A stretch of DNA of 64,000 bases. Source: HXMU1420-13 sp034669965. GTDB taxonomy: Bacteria; Bacteroidota; Rhodothermia; Balneolales; Balneolaceae. A program made the translations under genes and the position numbers. The notes under the pieces are model-generated. The model had not been told where the DNA came from. It did not search any database and saw only the letters and a program-made list of their open reading frames with translations. Position 1 is the stretch's first letter. Each line of letters begins with the position of its first letter. Shown piece by piece: positions 34,584 through 44,486 of this stretch. Where the stretch lies: assembly GCA_034669965.1 (NCBI GenBank), contig JAXMOK010000001.1, positions 558,001 through 622,000 of the forward strand, written 5' to 3'.

Positions 34584-35768
34584 TCAGCTCATTAAATTTT
34601 CAAATATTCCGGCAGCACCCATACCGCCACCTATGCACATGGTGACCATTCCGAATTTTTTATTTTGGGCTGATAATTCATGCAGAATTTGTGTGGTAAG
34701 CTTAGCACCGGTACATCCAAGCGGGTGCCCCATTGCAATAGCCCCACCATTTACGTTTATGATAGAAGGATCTAAATCTAATTCTCGGATCACCGCCAAT
34801 GATTGTGCGGCAAAGGCTTCGTTCAACTCAATTAATTCAACACTTTTCTTCTCTAATCCGGCCTGGTTAAGTGCTTTTGGGATGGCTTCAACCGGACCAA
34901 TGCCCATAAGTTCAGGGGCAACACCTGCCACTTGAAAAGACACGTATCGAGCAATCGGCTCAAGATTATGCTCTTTCACATAATCACCGGAAACGACTAA
35001 AACTGCTGCAGCCGCATCATTCATTTGGGATGAATTGCCCGCTGTTACACTACCACCTTGTTTAAAAACCGGACGTAGTTTCGATAGCACTTCAACAGAA
35101 GTATCTGCTCGAGGTCCTTCATCGGTGCCAAATTCAAAATTCTGTTCAACTACTTCGCCTTCCGCGTTTACCAATTGTTCGGCTACTTCGATTTTGGTGA
35201 TTTGTGATTTAAAGCGATCATTTTTCCAGGCATTTATTGCTTTTTTATGACTTTGGTAAGCAAATTCGTCCTGATCATCGCGATTGATATTATACTTTTC
35301 AGCGACGTTTTCGGCGGTTAATCCCATGCTGATATAAATTTCCGGTCGGTTATCCGTAAAATTCGGATTGGGTTGAAACGAAAATCCACCCATTGGAACC
35401 ATACTCATACTTTCAACTCCGCCGGCAATAATAACATCAGCACCACCTACCATAACTCGTTCTGCCGCCATGGCTATGGTTTGCAAACCGGACGAACAAA
35501 ATCGATTTACGGTCATCCCGGCAACCGAATCTGGTAATCCACCAAGTAATGCGATTTGCCGTGCGATATTCAATCCTTGCGAAGCCTCAGGAAAGGCACA
35601 CCCCATAATAACATCATCAACATCATTTGGGTCAATGGTTTCATTACGTGCCATCAGATCTTTAACAACTGCAGCACCAAGTGTATCGGGATAGGTAAAT
35701 CGTAATGATCCCTTATTAGCTTTTCCGCAAGGTGTTCGAACTGCATCTACTATAAACGCTTCTCTCAT
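34584..35768 (-). CDS. fadA: Acetyl-CoA acyltransferase (3-ketoacyl-CoA thiolase)
   Basis: A 394-residue thiolase. Active-site Cys lies in VNRFCSSGLQTIAMAAERV, the C-terminal His in NVNGGAIAMGHPLGCTGAK and the second Cys in VTMCIGGGMGAAGIFE. It cleaves 3-ketoacyl-CoA with CoA to acetyl-CoA and a shortened acyl-CoA, the final step of beta-oxidation. It sits 1 base after fadB and 2 before the SDR gene, within a tight four-gene operon. Length is typical. Confidence 0.96.
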   Translation of the reverse strand: MREAFIVDAVRTPCGKANKGSLRFTYPDTLGAAVVKDLMARNETIDPNDVDDVIMGCAFPEASQGLNIARQIALLGGLPDSVAGMTVNRFCSSGLQTIAMAAERVMVGGADVIIAGGVESMSMVPMGGFSFQPNPNFTDNRPEIYISMGLTAENVAEKYNINRDDQDEFAYQSHKKAINAWKNDRFKSQITKIEVAEQLVNAEGEVVEQNFEFGTDEGPRADTSVEVLSKLRPVFKQGGSVTAGNSSQMNDAAAAVLVVSGDYVKEHNLEPIARYVSFQVAGVAPELMGIGPVEAIPKALNQAGLEKKSVELIELNEAFAAQSLAVIRELDLDPSIINVNGGAIAMGHPLGCTGAKLTTQILHELSAQNKKFGMVTMCIGGGMGAAGIFENLMS

Positions 35769-35769
35769 C

Positions 35770-38124
35770 TCAATTCCTCAATGGTTTACCGGTTTTTAAC
35801 ATGTGCTCGATACGGGCATGAGTTCGTTCATCGTTCAAGCATTCAAAAATGGCCTCTCTTTCAAGCTTCAGCATGTAATCTTCCCTAACAGCTTGTGGCT
35901 CCGACAAACTTCCACCAGCCAGTACTTTAGCAACTCGTTCGGCAACAACTTTGTCGTAATCGGTGGCATATCCCGATTCGTTCATCACATAAAGCATAAT
36001 CTTCATCACGCTTTCGGCTTTTTTACCTAACACATTAAATGTTGGTTTTGCCGGAGGGACATACCCTGCCTTCACCAAGCTTAATGCTACTTGTTTAGCA
36101 ACCTCAAGTTGGTTATTCCGGTTCATCACAATAACCGAATCATCCGGAATAAGCCCATGTTGTTTAGCATTCACCGCCGAATCAGACACTTTCGCCAATC
36201 CAATGGTTTTAAATGCATTCCTGATAAACGGTAACGGATCGGCATCTTCCGGCAAATTGTGCATTGCCCGACGTAACAATTCTGTAGTTCCACCGCCGGC
36301 TGGAATCAATCCTACTCCAACTTCTACCAGCCCCATGTACAGTTCGTGGTGCGCGACCACTTTATCCGAGTACATCACAAACTCCGCTCCACCGCCTAAA
36401 GTCATACCAAATGGAGCCGCAATCACTGGAAAGGGAGCGTATCGCAATGCAACCGCAGTTCGTTGGAAGTTATTTACTGTATCATAAACTTTATCAGTTT
36501 CGCCATTTCGGTAATGCGTGATTGCTTCCATCAAATCGGCGCCAAGCGCAAAATTATCGCCCCAATGGCTTATAACTAGTCCATCGAGATCTTCTTCAAC
36601 ACGCTTTAGACAAGCTTCTAAATCTTGAACTAACTCAGCGTTTAGCGTCGAGTTTTTAGTTCTGAATTCGAATTGTGCAATGCCGTCACCAAGATCAATC
36701 ACAGCTGATGAACCGGACGAAACCACCACTCTTTCTTGGTTAACTGCTTTACTTCTTGGGATGTCCTTATAAGAACGCAAAGTTGCTTCATCAAACGATT
36801 TGTGAAGCGGGTTATACACGTTTTCACCTTGATAAAATTGGTCTACACCCGCATCAACCATACTTTGGATAATCGATGGTACTTCAAATCCGTCTTCAGA
36901 AGCTCTATCGGCAACATACTTAATACCTAGGGCGTCCCACCGTTCAAATGGTCCTATTTCCCAATTGAAGCCCCATTTCATCGCACGATCAACCGCCTCT
37001 ATAGAGTCTGAAATTTCCGGGATTCGATTTGCAGCATACAGCAAAAGATTACGCTGTACTTCCCATAAAAACTGACCTTCTTTCGAATCCGATTGCACTA
37101 AAAATTTTAGCCGATCAGCCGAATTCGAAATCTTTTTCGCTTCATTAATGATCTCGAATTGAGTTTTTTCCTGAGGTTCGTATTCAAACGATTCAGGATT
37201 TAGCACATGAAACTCACGCCCCTTTTTAGTTTGAACTTTCTTATAGAAACCCTGACCGGCTTTATTGCCATTCCACCCGTTTTCAACCATTTTGCTAAAA
37301 CCATCAGGTAGCTTGAATACTTCTCTTTGCTCATCTTTCGGGATAGCTGGGTATATATTCTTAGCTACATGGTGCAAAACATCAAGCCCGGCAAGATCAG
37401 CCGTTCTAAACGAAGCCGCTTTCGAATACCCAGTCAGAGTGCCACAAAGTGCGTCTATTTCTTCAGCTCGGAAATTGCCATTAAAAAAGTAAGGCAACAA
37501 ACTTGCCATGGAATACACACCTATTCTATTTGCAATAAAATTTGGTGTGTCCTTACATTTTACAACACCTTTACCAAGCACTTCATCAAAAAAGAGGCGC
37601 ATAGTTTCTATCGTTTCTTCCTTTGTTTCAGCGATAGGAATTAACTCCAGCAAATGCATGTAGCGTGGAGGATTAAAGAAATGAGTTCCTAAAAAATGTG
37701 CTTTAAACTCATTTGTGCAATTTTTACTGATTTCTACGATCGGCAATCCGGAGGTATTACTACTCACAATAGAAGTTGAATTTCTTACACCATCAATCTT
37801 TGATAACAGATCTTGTTTGATGTCCATCCGCTCCACAACCACTTCACAAATCCAATCGTAGTTGGCTAAAGCTTCTAAATCATCCTCAAAATTTCCCATT
37901 TTGATAAGAGTAGCCATCGAAGGATCTGCTAACGGCGCGGGTTTCATTTTGAGGAGTTTCTTTACACTTTCCTCAGCAATTTTATTGGGTCGATTTGAAT
38001 CATCACTTTTTAAATCCAAAAGTAGCACTTCTAATCCGGCATTAATGCAATGAGCAGCAATTTGGCTACCCATTACCCCACTTCCTAAAACTGCGACTTT
38101 TCGAATTTTCCGGTATGATTTCAT
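35770..38124 (-). CDS. fadB: 3-hydroxyacyl-CoA dehydrogenase / enoyl-CoA hydratase fusion
   Basis: A 784-residue bifunctional enzyme. The dehydrogenase comes first: VAVLGSGVMGSQIAAHCINAG for NAD, GTHFFNPPRYMHLLELIP with the catalytic His, and the 3HCDH C-terminal domains (residues 190-410). The crotonase-like hydratase is at the C-terminus (about 480-650: GDNFALGADL, APFGMTLGGGAEFVMYSD, GLVEVGVGLIPAGGGTTELL). This order is the reverse of E. coli FadB and is common outside the enterics. It overlaps fadD by 4 bases. Confidence 0.95.
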   Translation of the reverse strand: MKSYRKIRKVAVLGSGVMGSQIAAHCINAGLEVLLLDLKSDDSNRPNKIAEESVKKLLKMKPAPLADPSMATLIKMGNFEDDLEALANYDWICEVVVERMDIKQDLLSKIDGVRNSTSIVSSNTSGLPIVEISKNCTNEFKAHFLGTHFFNPPRYMHLLELIPIAETKEETIETMRLFFDEVLGKGVVKCKDTPNFIANRIGVYSMASLLPYFFNGNFRAEEIDALCGTLTGYSKAASFRTADLAGLDVLHHVAKNIYPAIPKDEQREVFKLPDGFSKMVENGWNGNKAGQGFYKKVQTKKGREFHVLNPESFEYEPQEKTQFEIINEAKKISNSADRLKFLVQSDSKEGQFLWEVQRNLLLYAANRIPEISDSIEAVDRAMKWGFNWEIGPFERWDALGIKYVADRASEDGFEVPSIIQSMVDAGVDQFYQGENVYNPLHKSFDEATLRSYKDIPRSKAVNQERVVVSSGSSAVIDLGDGIAQFEFRTKNSTLNAELVQDLEACLKRVEEDLDGLVISHWGDNFALGADLMEAITHYRNGETDKVYDTVNNFQRTAVALRYAPFPVIAAPFGMTLGGGAEFVMYSDKVVAHHELYMGLVEVGVGLIPAGGGTTELLRRAMHNLPEDADPLPFIRNAFKTIGLAKVSDSAVNAKQHGLIPDDSVIVMNRNNQLEVAKQVALSLVKAGYVPPAKPTFNVLGKKAESVMKIMLYVMNESGYATDYDKVVAERVAKVLAGGSLSEPQAVREDYMLKLEREAIFECLNDERTHARIEHMLKTGKPLRN

Positions 38125-39926
38125 AATGCTGATGATTTAGAATCTTTATAGATCCCTGATATTTCTTTTTTATAGTTTTCCTTTACCACATTTCTGCGAA
38201 TACTCATTTTAGGAGTTAGTTCTCCTTTTTCAATAGAAAATGGTTCTTCTATCAAGATAAACTTCTTCACTTTCTCCCAATGTGGAAGCTTCATATTAAC
38301 TTTATCCACCTCACGTTGGATTTTCGTAAATACGCGCTCGTCATCCACTAAGTGATTTTCATCGTACTTTTTTCCTTTTTGTTCGAATCTTTTTTTCACG
38401 TTCGTCCAATCGGGTACTATTAGAGCTGCACAAAATTTCTGTTCCGACCCAATCACTAATGCTTGATCAATAAAACCACTATTTATTAGCGCATTTTCGA
38501 TAGGTTGCGGTGCCACATATTTACCAGTAGATAACTTGAACATCGATTTTTTACGATCGGTGATAAATAACCATCCATCTTCGTCAATATGCCCTATATC
38601 ACCGGTACAAAACCAGCCATCTTCTGTCATCACTTCGGCAGTTTTATCAGGCAATTTGTAGTAGCCTTTCATCACATTTGGTCCTGTAGTTTGAATCTCA
38701 CCATCCTCAGCAATTCGGATTTCTACATCATCCAATGGAAGTCCTGCCGAACCAATTCGAATGTGATTAGGCATACTGGCTGTCATTACTGGCGAAGTTT
38801 CCGTCAATCCATACCCCATACCTACTTTAAGTCCGATTCCGTTAAAAAATCGCATCACATTTGGAGCCAGTGCTGCACCCCCAACTGTAGTCCCAATCAA
38901 ATTTCCACCTAATCCATCTCTTATTTTAGAATAGATAAGCTTGTCAGCAATTTTGAACTTGATAGCATTGAATCCTTTTGGAGGTTTTTCAGGATCAAAC
39001 TCTTCTGCCAGATTTAGAGCCCAGTAATACAGATTTTTTTTCGCCCCACTCAGTTCCTGCCCTCGAACTTTCAATCCGGTCATGATTTTTTCCAACAAGC
39101 GAGGTACAGTAGCAAAGTAGATGGGCTTAATGGTCACCAAATCAGACTTAAACTCATTTATATCTTCAATATAGTACACCGAGGCACCTTCATGAATGTA
39201 TAAATAAGATGCAATACGTTCCAACATATGCGCAAGTGGCAAATAAGAAAGCACTCTCGGTTGGCTAATATTACTCGCATCGAATGGCATTCTTATCGCA
39301 GATGCAATTGTATTTGAAGCCAAGTTCATGTGTGTTAACATCACTCCTTTAGGAACACCGGTTGTACCCGAGGTATAGTTAATGTTTGCCAAATCTTCAG
39401 GTTCAATGGCATTCCTCAGCTCTTCAAATAATTTAGGTTGGGCTTCATCTAATACTGCACCTTTTTCCATCACTCCATCAAAAGTAAGAAGCTTTTTATG
39501 CTTTGATGGTTGAATACAAATGATAGAAGTAACCGTTTTTATTTTCTTGATGAGCGGCTTCGTATCTTCAAACAAATCATCATTAGAAACAATATGCACC
39601 TTCGCTTCAGAATTTTCGAGGATATAAGTAATTTGATCTGCCGGCTGAGTGGTATAAATAGCTACGTTTACTGCTCCTATCGACAACACTGCTTGATCGC
39701 AAATCAACCATTCAGTAGAATTTTCTGAGTGAATTGAAACTCTGTCCCCTTTTCTAACGCCTAATTCATACAATCCCAAAGCCAGGTTGCGAATTTTACG
39801 TCTAAAGTCATCTACGGTGGTTTCTTTCCACTCGCCATTACGCTTTACAGCAGCGGCAATACCCAGTTTATTTTTATTTAAACACTGGTCTATTAATATT
39901 GGTACTACGGCTGGTTCATATTTCAT
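38121..39926 (-). CDS. fadD: Long-chain acyl-CoA synthetase (AMP-binding)
   Basis: A 601-residue ANL-superfamily ligase. The AMP-binding motif is INYTSGTTGVPKGVMLTH, with YLPLAHMLERIASY, VGMGYGLTETSPVM, GWFCTGDIGHIDEDGWLFITDRKK and a C-terminal Lys in FSIEKGELTPKMSIRR. The long LACS-type form (AMP-forming, residues 390-450) suggests long-chain fatty acids. It activates fatty acids for the fadB/fadA enzymes encoded just downstream and is the first gene of that operon, divergent from a thioesterase gene 103 bases away. Confidence 0.94.
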   Translation of the reverse strand: MKYEPAVVPILIDQCLNKNKLGIAAAVKRNGEWKETTVDDFRRKIRNLALGLYELGVRKGDRVSIHSENSTEWLICDQAVLSIGAVNVAIYTTQPADQITYILENSEAKVHIVSNDDLFEDTKPLIKKIKTVTSIICIQPSKHKKLLTFDGVMEKGAVLDEAQPKLFEELRNAIEPEDLANINYTSGTTGVPKGVMLTHMNLASNTIASAIRMPFDASNISQPRVLSYLPLAHMLERIASYLYIHEGASVYYIEDINEFKSDLVTIKPIYFATVPRLLEKIMTGLKVRGQELSGAKKNLYYWALNLAEEFDPEKPPKGFNAIKFKIADKLIYSKIRDGLGGNLIGTTVGGAALAPNVMRFFNGIGLKVGMGYGLTETSPVMTASMPNHIRIGSAGLPLDDVEIRIAEDGEIQTTGPNVMKGYYKLPDKTAEVMTEDGWFCTGDIGHIDEDGWLFITDRKKSMFKLSTGKYVAPQPIENALINSGFIDQALVIGSEQKFCAALIVPDWTNVKKRFEQKGKKYDENHLVDDERVFTKIQREVDKVNMKLPHWEKVKKFILIEEPFSIEKGELTPKMSIRRNVVKENYKKEISGIYKDSKSSAL

Positions 39927-40029
39927 ACTTTTAACACGTTTAGTTAACGAATCAGGCTAATACCGAATGTACATAAGAAAGCGGTTCCAACAAATAATTA
40001 CGTAACTTAACACTGTTAAGCAAATAAAA

Positions 40030-40458
40030 ATGCACATAGACAAAAGTATTGAAGAAAAAGTGACCTGGTTTCTTGGCCAAAGAACCGATGATATGGGCTC
40101 TACATTGGGCATGAAATTCCTTAAAATCGCTAAAAATGAGATGGTTGCAGAGATGCCGGTAGATTCCAGAACTGTTCAACCATTTCGGATTTTACACGGT
40201 GGGGCATCGGTTGCACTGGCAGAAACATTATGCTCGGTGGGTGCTTGGGTGAATTGCCTCGAGAATAAAACCGCTGTTGGCATAGAAATAAATGCTAACC
40301 ATCACCGCTCGGTGCCTGAGGGTGGTAAAGTTACCGCTACGGCTGTTCCATTGCAGATGGGGAGAAGTTTGCACGTTTGGGAGACAAAAATAGTAGATGA
40401 GCGCGGTAAATTGGTGTGCACTTCACGCTGTACGTTGATGATTATCGACAAAAAGTAA
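40030..40458 (+). CDS. Hotdog-fold acyl-CoA thioesterase (PaaI/MenI-like)
   Basis: A 142-residue single hotdog domain. ILHGGASVALAETLCSVGAW holds the HGG and catalytic Glu of the YbdB/MenI/PaaI group, and VGIEINANHHRSV fits the second strand. It hydrolyses an acyl- or aroyl-CoA, possibly 1,4-dihydroxy-2-naphthoyl-CoA for menaquinone or a beta-oxidation intermediate. It is divergent from fadD, which favours a fatty-acid or CoA-recycling role. MarR-type operators begin five bases after its stop. Confidence 0.88.
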   Translation: MHIDKSIEEKVTWFLGQRTDDMGSTLGMKFLKIAKNEMVAEMPVDSRTVQPFRILHGGASVALAETLCSVGAWVNCLENKTAVGIEINANHHRSVPEGGKVTATAVPLQMGRSLHVWETKIVDERGKLVCTSRCTLMIIDKK

Positions 40459-40463
40459 ATTTT

Positions 40464-40479
40464 ATGTAGCGCCCTACAT
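40464..40479. promoter_or_regulatory. Operator-like palindrome 1 before the MarR gene
   Basis: Arms ATGTAG and CTACAT around CGCC. It shares the ATGTAG half-site with the second palindrome 30 bases downstream; both lie upstream of a MarR gene, so autoregulation is likely. Confidence 0.55.
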
Positions 40480-40492
40480 AGTTTCGCGTTAT

Positions 40493-40516
40493 ATTTATGT
40501 AGTCAACTACGTAAAT
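40493..40516. promoter_or_regulatory. Operator-like palindrome 2 before the MarR gene
   Basis: Arms ATTTATGTAGT and ACTACGTAAAT (11 bp, one mismatch) around CA, ending three bases before the MarR start codon. Bound repressor would block the ribosome-binding or start region of the transcript. Confidence 0.65.
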
Positions 40517-40519
40517 ATT

Positions 40520-41008
40520 ATGGAAACTTCAACATTTACCGATGAACTTGGGTTTTTATCACTTGCAGCTCAATTGAAAACTGTACAAGAGGCAATGGTA
40601 CATAGTGCTCGTTCATTTTATAAAGATTTAAATCTTGATATAGAGCCTAATTGGTATCTCGTTTTTTTGCTTTTAAAAAAGCATCAACAGCTATCAGTTA
40701 CAGAAATCTCCGATCATCTTGGCATGGCCCACCCTTCTGTGATAAGCATCATCAAAAAAATGAAAAAGAAGGGTTTTTTGATCAGTCTAAAAGATGAGCA
40801 TGATTCCAGAAAGCAATTAATATCATTATCAGAGAAAGCTATAGCCTTACTACCAGAGTTTGAACTTGTTTGGAAAGCCAGCGAGAAAGCTATTATCAAA
40901 ATGCTGGGGAATGATTACAAGTTTTTAAAAACCATACAATCTGTACGAATCCAGTTAACTGAAAAAGACTTAATGCAAAGAACAATTGAGGAATTAAATA
41001 ATGAGTAA
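40520..41008 (+). CDS. MarR family transcriptional regulator
   Basis: A 162-residue winged-helix regulator. The HTH is in LSVTEISDHLGMAHPSVISIIKKMKKKGFLI and the wing in SLKDEHDSRKQLISLSE. The flanking helices (1-50 and 110-150) fit the dimerisation domain. It is the first gene of a three-gene operon (8-base overlap with the decarboxylase), behind two palindromic sites, so it probably represses its own operon and responds to a small ligand, perhaps an amine or amino acid used by the enzyme next door. Confidence 0.92.
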   Translation: METSTFTDELGFLSLAAQLKTVQEAMVHSARSFYKDLNLDIEPNWYLVFLLLKKHQQLSVTEISDHLGMAHPSVISIIKKMKKKGFLISLKDEHDSRKQLISLSEKAIALLPEFELVWKASEKAIIKMLGNDYKFLKTIQSVRIQLTEKDLMQRTIEELNNE

Positions 41009-42446
41009 CCATTCTCTTGATTTTCCCACAGAAGAATTTAAACGTTTGTTAAATAAATCTTCTGAATTGGTGATTTCGAAGTTCAAAAATTTAGAATCGC
41101 GGCCTGCTTTTCAGGCAACTGTTCAATCCGAAGTTGCCGCTTGGTTCGACGAGCCGCTGCCTGAACTTGGTATGGATATATTTGAATTGCTCTCTTTTAC
41201 CGATGAAAAAATTCTACAAACAGCTACTGATAATCTTGGAGAACACATGTACGGCTATGTGATGGCCGGAGGTAACCAAATATCAATTTTGGCAGAAACC
41301 TTAGCGGCCACTATTAACCAAAATGTTGGGAAATGGCATCTTAGTCCTGCAATTTCAGAGATTGAAAAACTCGTTATCCGGTGGGCAGCTCAAATGATGA
41401 ATTACGCCACCGAAGTTGGTGGGGTATTGGTAAGTGGTGGATCTGCGGCTAATCTACACGGCCTGACAATAGCCCGGAATATCTTTTTCGAAAAACATAA
41501 CATCCGGAAAAAAGGATTGTTTGGGATGCAGCCTTTTACAGTATATGCATCGAAAGAAGTACATGGATGCATAGACAAAAGCCTTGAATTTTTAGGAATT
41601 GGAAGTGATCAGATTCGGAAAATCGAAACCCACTCTGATTTCACATTAAATCTTGAAGCGCTTGAAAATCAAATTGATCTCGATAGGTCTGCCGGTTATC
41701 TACCTTTTTGTATAGTGGGAAATGCCGGTACGGTTAACACCGGTGCCATCGACGATCTTGAAGGTCTCGCAAACATTGCCAAAACACACAATTGTTGGTT
41801 TCATGTAGATGGAGCTTATGGTGGATTAGCTGCAAGTTTAGAATCGATTAAAGACGAATATAAAGGATTAGAGAAAGCAGATTCACTAGCGGTCGATTTC
41901 CATAAATGGTTGTACCAGCCTTTTGAGGCGGGTTGTGTGTTGGTTAAAGATTGGGAGACATTGAAACGAACATACTACAAACGGGCCGATTACTTAGATA
42001 CTGAACTCGAAAGTAAAGGCCGCCTCGATTTTAACGAACATACATTCCAGCTTTCGCGAAGTGCTAAATCGTTGAAGATATGGATGTCGTTAAAGGCGTA
42101 TGGTGCAAAGAATTTCAGGAATATGATCCAAAAAGACATTGATCTTACGCACTATTTGGCTGATCAAATAAAACAATCTCCTGATTTTGAACTAAAATCC
42201 CGTTCTCATTTGGCAATTGCTTGTTTCAGATACAAAGGCAACCATACTGACGCTGTAGCAATAGAAAATCTAAACAAGCAACTAATACCAGCACTAGAAA
42301 AAGATGGTCGAGTATTTATAACCGGAACTAGATTAAATGGCGAGTTTGTACTTCGTGCTTGTGTGATTAATCATCGAAAAACTAAACGCTCGATTGATTA
42401 TTTAATCGGAGTGATAAGAGAAACTGCTACTTCATTAAATCTATGA
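41001..42446 (+). CDS. PLP-dependent group II amino-acid decarboxylase
   Basis: A 481-residue decarboxylase. The cofactor motifs are the stacking His in KEVHGCIDKS, the pyridine-binding Asp in HVDGAYGG, and the Schiff-base Lys in AVDFHKWLYQPF. It belongs with aromatic-L-amino-acid, glutamate and aspartate decarboxylases; the substrate cannot be assigned. It makes an amine from an amino acid. The overlap with marR upstream and GNAT downstream (8 and 4 bases) implies that the three products act together. Confidence 0.88.
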   Translation: MSNHSLDFPTEEFKRLLNKSSELVISKFKNLESRPAFQATVQSEVAAWFDEPLPELGMDIFELLSFTDEKILQTATDNLGEHMYGYVMAGGNQISILAETLAATINQNVGKWHLSPAISEIEKLVIRWAAQMMNYATEVGGVLVSGGSAANLHGLTIARNIFFEKHNIRKKGLFGMQPFTVYASKEVHGCIDKSLEFLGIGSDQIRKIETHSDFTLNLEALENQIDLDRSAGYLPFCIVGNAGTVNTGAIDDLEGLANIAKTHNCWFHVDGAYGGLAASLESIKDEYKGLEKADSLAVDFHKWLYQPFEAGCVLVKDWETLKRTYYKRADYLDTELESKGRLDFNEHTFQLSRSAKSLKIWMSLKAYGAKNFRNMIQKDIDLTHYLADQIKQSPDFELKSRSHLAIACFRYKGNHTDAVAIENLNKQLIPALEKDGRVFITGTRLNGEFVLRACVINHRKTKRSIDYLIGVIRETATSLNL

Positions 42447-42925
42447 TCATCCGGCGAGCGTCAAAAAATGACATTGACGCCATTTGGGAGATACTGCAAT
42501 CGGTAATCTCAGGTGGCGATACATTCGTATTTGATCCAACAACCCCAAAAACAGAAATGCTGGATTATTGGTTTAAAGAGGGCACGTTTATTTTTGTTGC
42601 AGAAACCAACCAAAGCGTTGTTGGAACGTATATCTACCGGCAGAATCAACCCGGATTAGGGAGCCATATTGCAAATGCTTCGTATGCAGTACATCCGGAT
42701 TTCCGGGGCAATGGAATTGGCAAAACCATGTGTAAACATTCGCTACAATCAGCCAAAGAAGATGGCTTCACGGCTATGCAATTTAATATTGTAGTGAGCA
42801 GTAATAGTTCGGCTGTTCACCTTTGGAAAAATTTAGGCTTTGAAATAATCGGTGAGATTCCCGACGCGTTTAATCATCGGGAATTGGGTCTCACCAATGC
42901 CTTTATCATGTACCGAAAACTATAA
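42443..42925 (+). CDS. GNAT family N-acetyltransferase
   Basis: A 160-residue GNAT. The acetyl-CoA motif is VHPDFRGNGIGKTMCKHSL (RGNGIG P-loop), with AVHLWKNLGFEIIGEIP at the C-terminal part of the fold. It overlaps the decarboxylase by 4 bases, so the amine formed there is a plausible acceptor. It ends one base from the facing carboxylase gene. Close relatives include aminoglycoside-like and amine acetyltransferases; the specific acceptor is unknown. Confidence 0.87.
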   Translation: MIIRRASKNDIDAIWEILQSVISGGDTFVFDPTTPKTEMLDYWFKEGTFIFVAETNQSVVGTYIYRQNQPGLGSHIANASYAVHPDFRGNGIGKTMCKHSLQSAKEDGFTAMQFNIVVSSNSSAVHLWKNLGFEIIGEIPDAFNHRELGLTNAFIMYRKL

Positions 42926-42926
42926 A

Positions 42927-44477
42927 TTACAACGGCAGGTTGTCGTGTTTTTTCTTTGGTACGGTATCAACTTTGTGTTGGCACACTTCCATAGCTCTGA
43001 TCAGTTTTTCGCGTGTTTCTGATGGCAGAATAACGTCGTCGATAAACCCACGTGCTGCAGCTTTATATGGATGTGCGAATTCTTCGGCGTATTGTGCTTC
43101 CAGCTCAGCTTGCTTTGCAGCAGGATCATCGGCAGCGGCAATTTCTCGTCTGAAGATAATTTCAACGGCCCCTTTGGTTCCCATAACAGCAATTTCAGCG
43201 GTTGGCCAAGCGACGTTATAGTCGGCTCGGATATGCTTCGAGTTCATCACATCATACGCCCCACCATAAGCTTTACGGGTGATAACGGTCATTTTTGGCA
43301 CTGTAGCTTCACAGAACGCATACAATAATTTAGCACCGTGCTTGATGATTCCGCCCCACTCCTGATCAGTACCAGGAAGGAAGCCCGGAACGTCTTCGAA
43401 AACAACCAGTGGGATATTAAATGCATCGCAAAAGCGAACAAAACGAGCCGCTTTTAATGAAGAATTTATCCCCAAAACACCTGCCATTGCAAGAGGTTGG
43501 TTGGCAACAATACCTACGCTTCGCCCACCTAAACGGGCAAAACCTACAATGATATTTTCTGCGTAATCTTTATGCACCTCATAAAACGAATCTGCATCCA
43601 CAATGCCTTGAATCACATCGTGCATGTCGTAAGGTTTATTCGGATTTAATGGCACAATATTTTCCAGTGCTTTTGCCTTGGCTGAATCCGGATCTTTTGC
43701 CGGAATCATCGGCACCTTTTCTTCGCAGTTTTGCGGGATATAGCTCATCAGTTTTCTAATATCCTGTAAGCAAGCTGCATCATTAGGTACTGCAAAGTGT
43801 GCCACTCCGGATTTAGAATTATGGGTTGATGCGCCCCCTAACTCCTCGGAAGTAACCTCTTCGTGAGTTACGGTTTTCACAACATTCGGGCCCGTTACAA
43901 ACATATAGCTTGTATTTTCAACCATATAAATAAAATCGGTAAGGGCAGGGCTATAAACCGCACCGCCGGCACAAGGCCCCATAATTGCCGAAATCTGAGG
44001 GATTACCCCCGAAGCCATACTATTTCTCCAAAACACCTCAGCGTATCCTCCAAGTGACGAAACACCTTCTTGAATTCGTGCCCCGCCCGAGTCGTTCAAA
44101 CCAATTACGGGGATACCGTTTTTCATGGCAAGTTCCATAATCTTGCACATTTTCTCGGCAAAAGTTTCGGAAAGTGATCCACCAAAAACGGTGAAATCCT
44201 GGCTGAATACATACACCGGACGACCATTAATTTTTCCGTAACCGGTGATAATTCCATCACCTAAAATCTTTTGATTACCTAAGCCAAAAGCATCGCTTCT
44301 ATGGGTAACAAATGCATCAATTTCCTCAAACGAACCTTTATCTAATAATAGATTTACACGCTCGCGTGCGGTTAGTTTTCCTTTTTGATGCTGTTTTTCA
44401 ATACGTTTTTCGCCGCCACCCTTTAAGGCTTCGGCACGCATTTCCATTAAGCGTTTCACTTTGTCGTTAGCTTCCAT
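42927..44477 (-). CDS. pccB: Acyl-CoA carboxylase beta subunit (propionyl-/methylmalonyl-CoA type)
   Basis: A 516-residue carboxyltransferase. GKLTARERVNLLLDKGSFEE, SGGARIQEGVSSLGGYAEVF, GPCAGGAVYSPALTDFIYMV, FVTGPNVVKTVTHEEVT and the C-terminal AYGGAYDVMNSKHIRADYNVAWPTAE match propionyl-CoA carboxylase beta. It transfers CO2 from carboxybiotin to propionyl-CoA, linking odd-chain fatty acid or amino-acid breakdown to succinyl-CoA. No alpha/biotin subunit is in the window. It is 9 bases downstream of the unknown acidic protein gene, so they share an operon. Confidence 0.93.
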   Translation of the reverse strand: MEANDKVKRLMEMRAEALKGGGEKRIEKQHQKGKLTARERVNLLLDKGSFEEIDAFVTHRSDAFGLGNQKILGDGIITGYGKINGRPVYVFSQDFTVFGGSLSETFAEKMCKIMELAMKNGIPVIGLNDSGGARIQEGVSSLGGYAEVFWRNSMASGVIPQISAIMGPCAGGAVYSPALTDFIYMVENTSYMFVTGPNVVKTVTHEEVTSEELGGASTHNSKSGVAHFAVPNDAACLQDIRKLMSYIPQNCEEKVPMIPAKDPDSAKAKALENIVPLNPNKPYDMHDVIQGIVDADSFYEVHKDYAENIIVGFARLGGRSVGIVANQPLAMAGVLGINSSLKAARFVRFCDAFNIPLVVFEDVPGFLPGTDQEWGGIIKHGAKLLYAFCEATVPKMTVITRKAYGGAYDVMNSKHIRADYNVAWPTAEIAVMGTKGAVEIIFRREIAAADDPAAKQAELEAQYAEEFAHPYKAAARGFIDDVILPSETREKLIRAMEVCQHKVDTVPKKKHDNLPL

Positions 44478-44486
44478 TTTCGCTCC

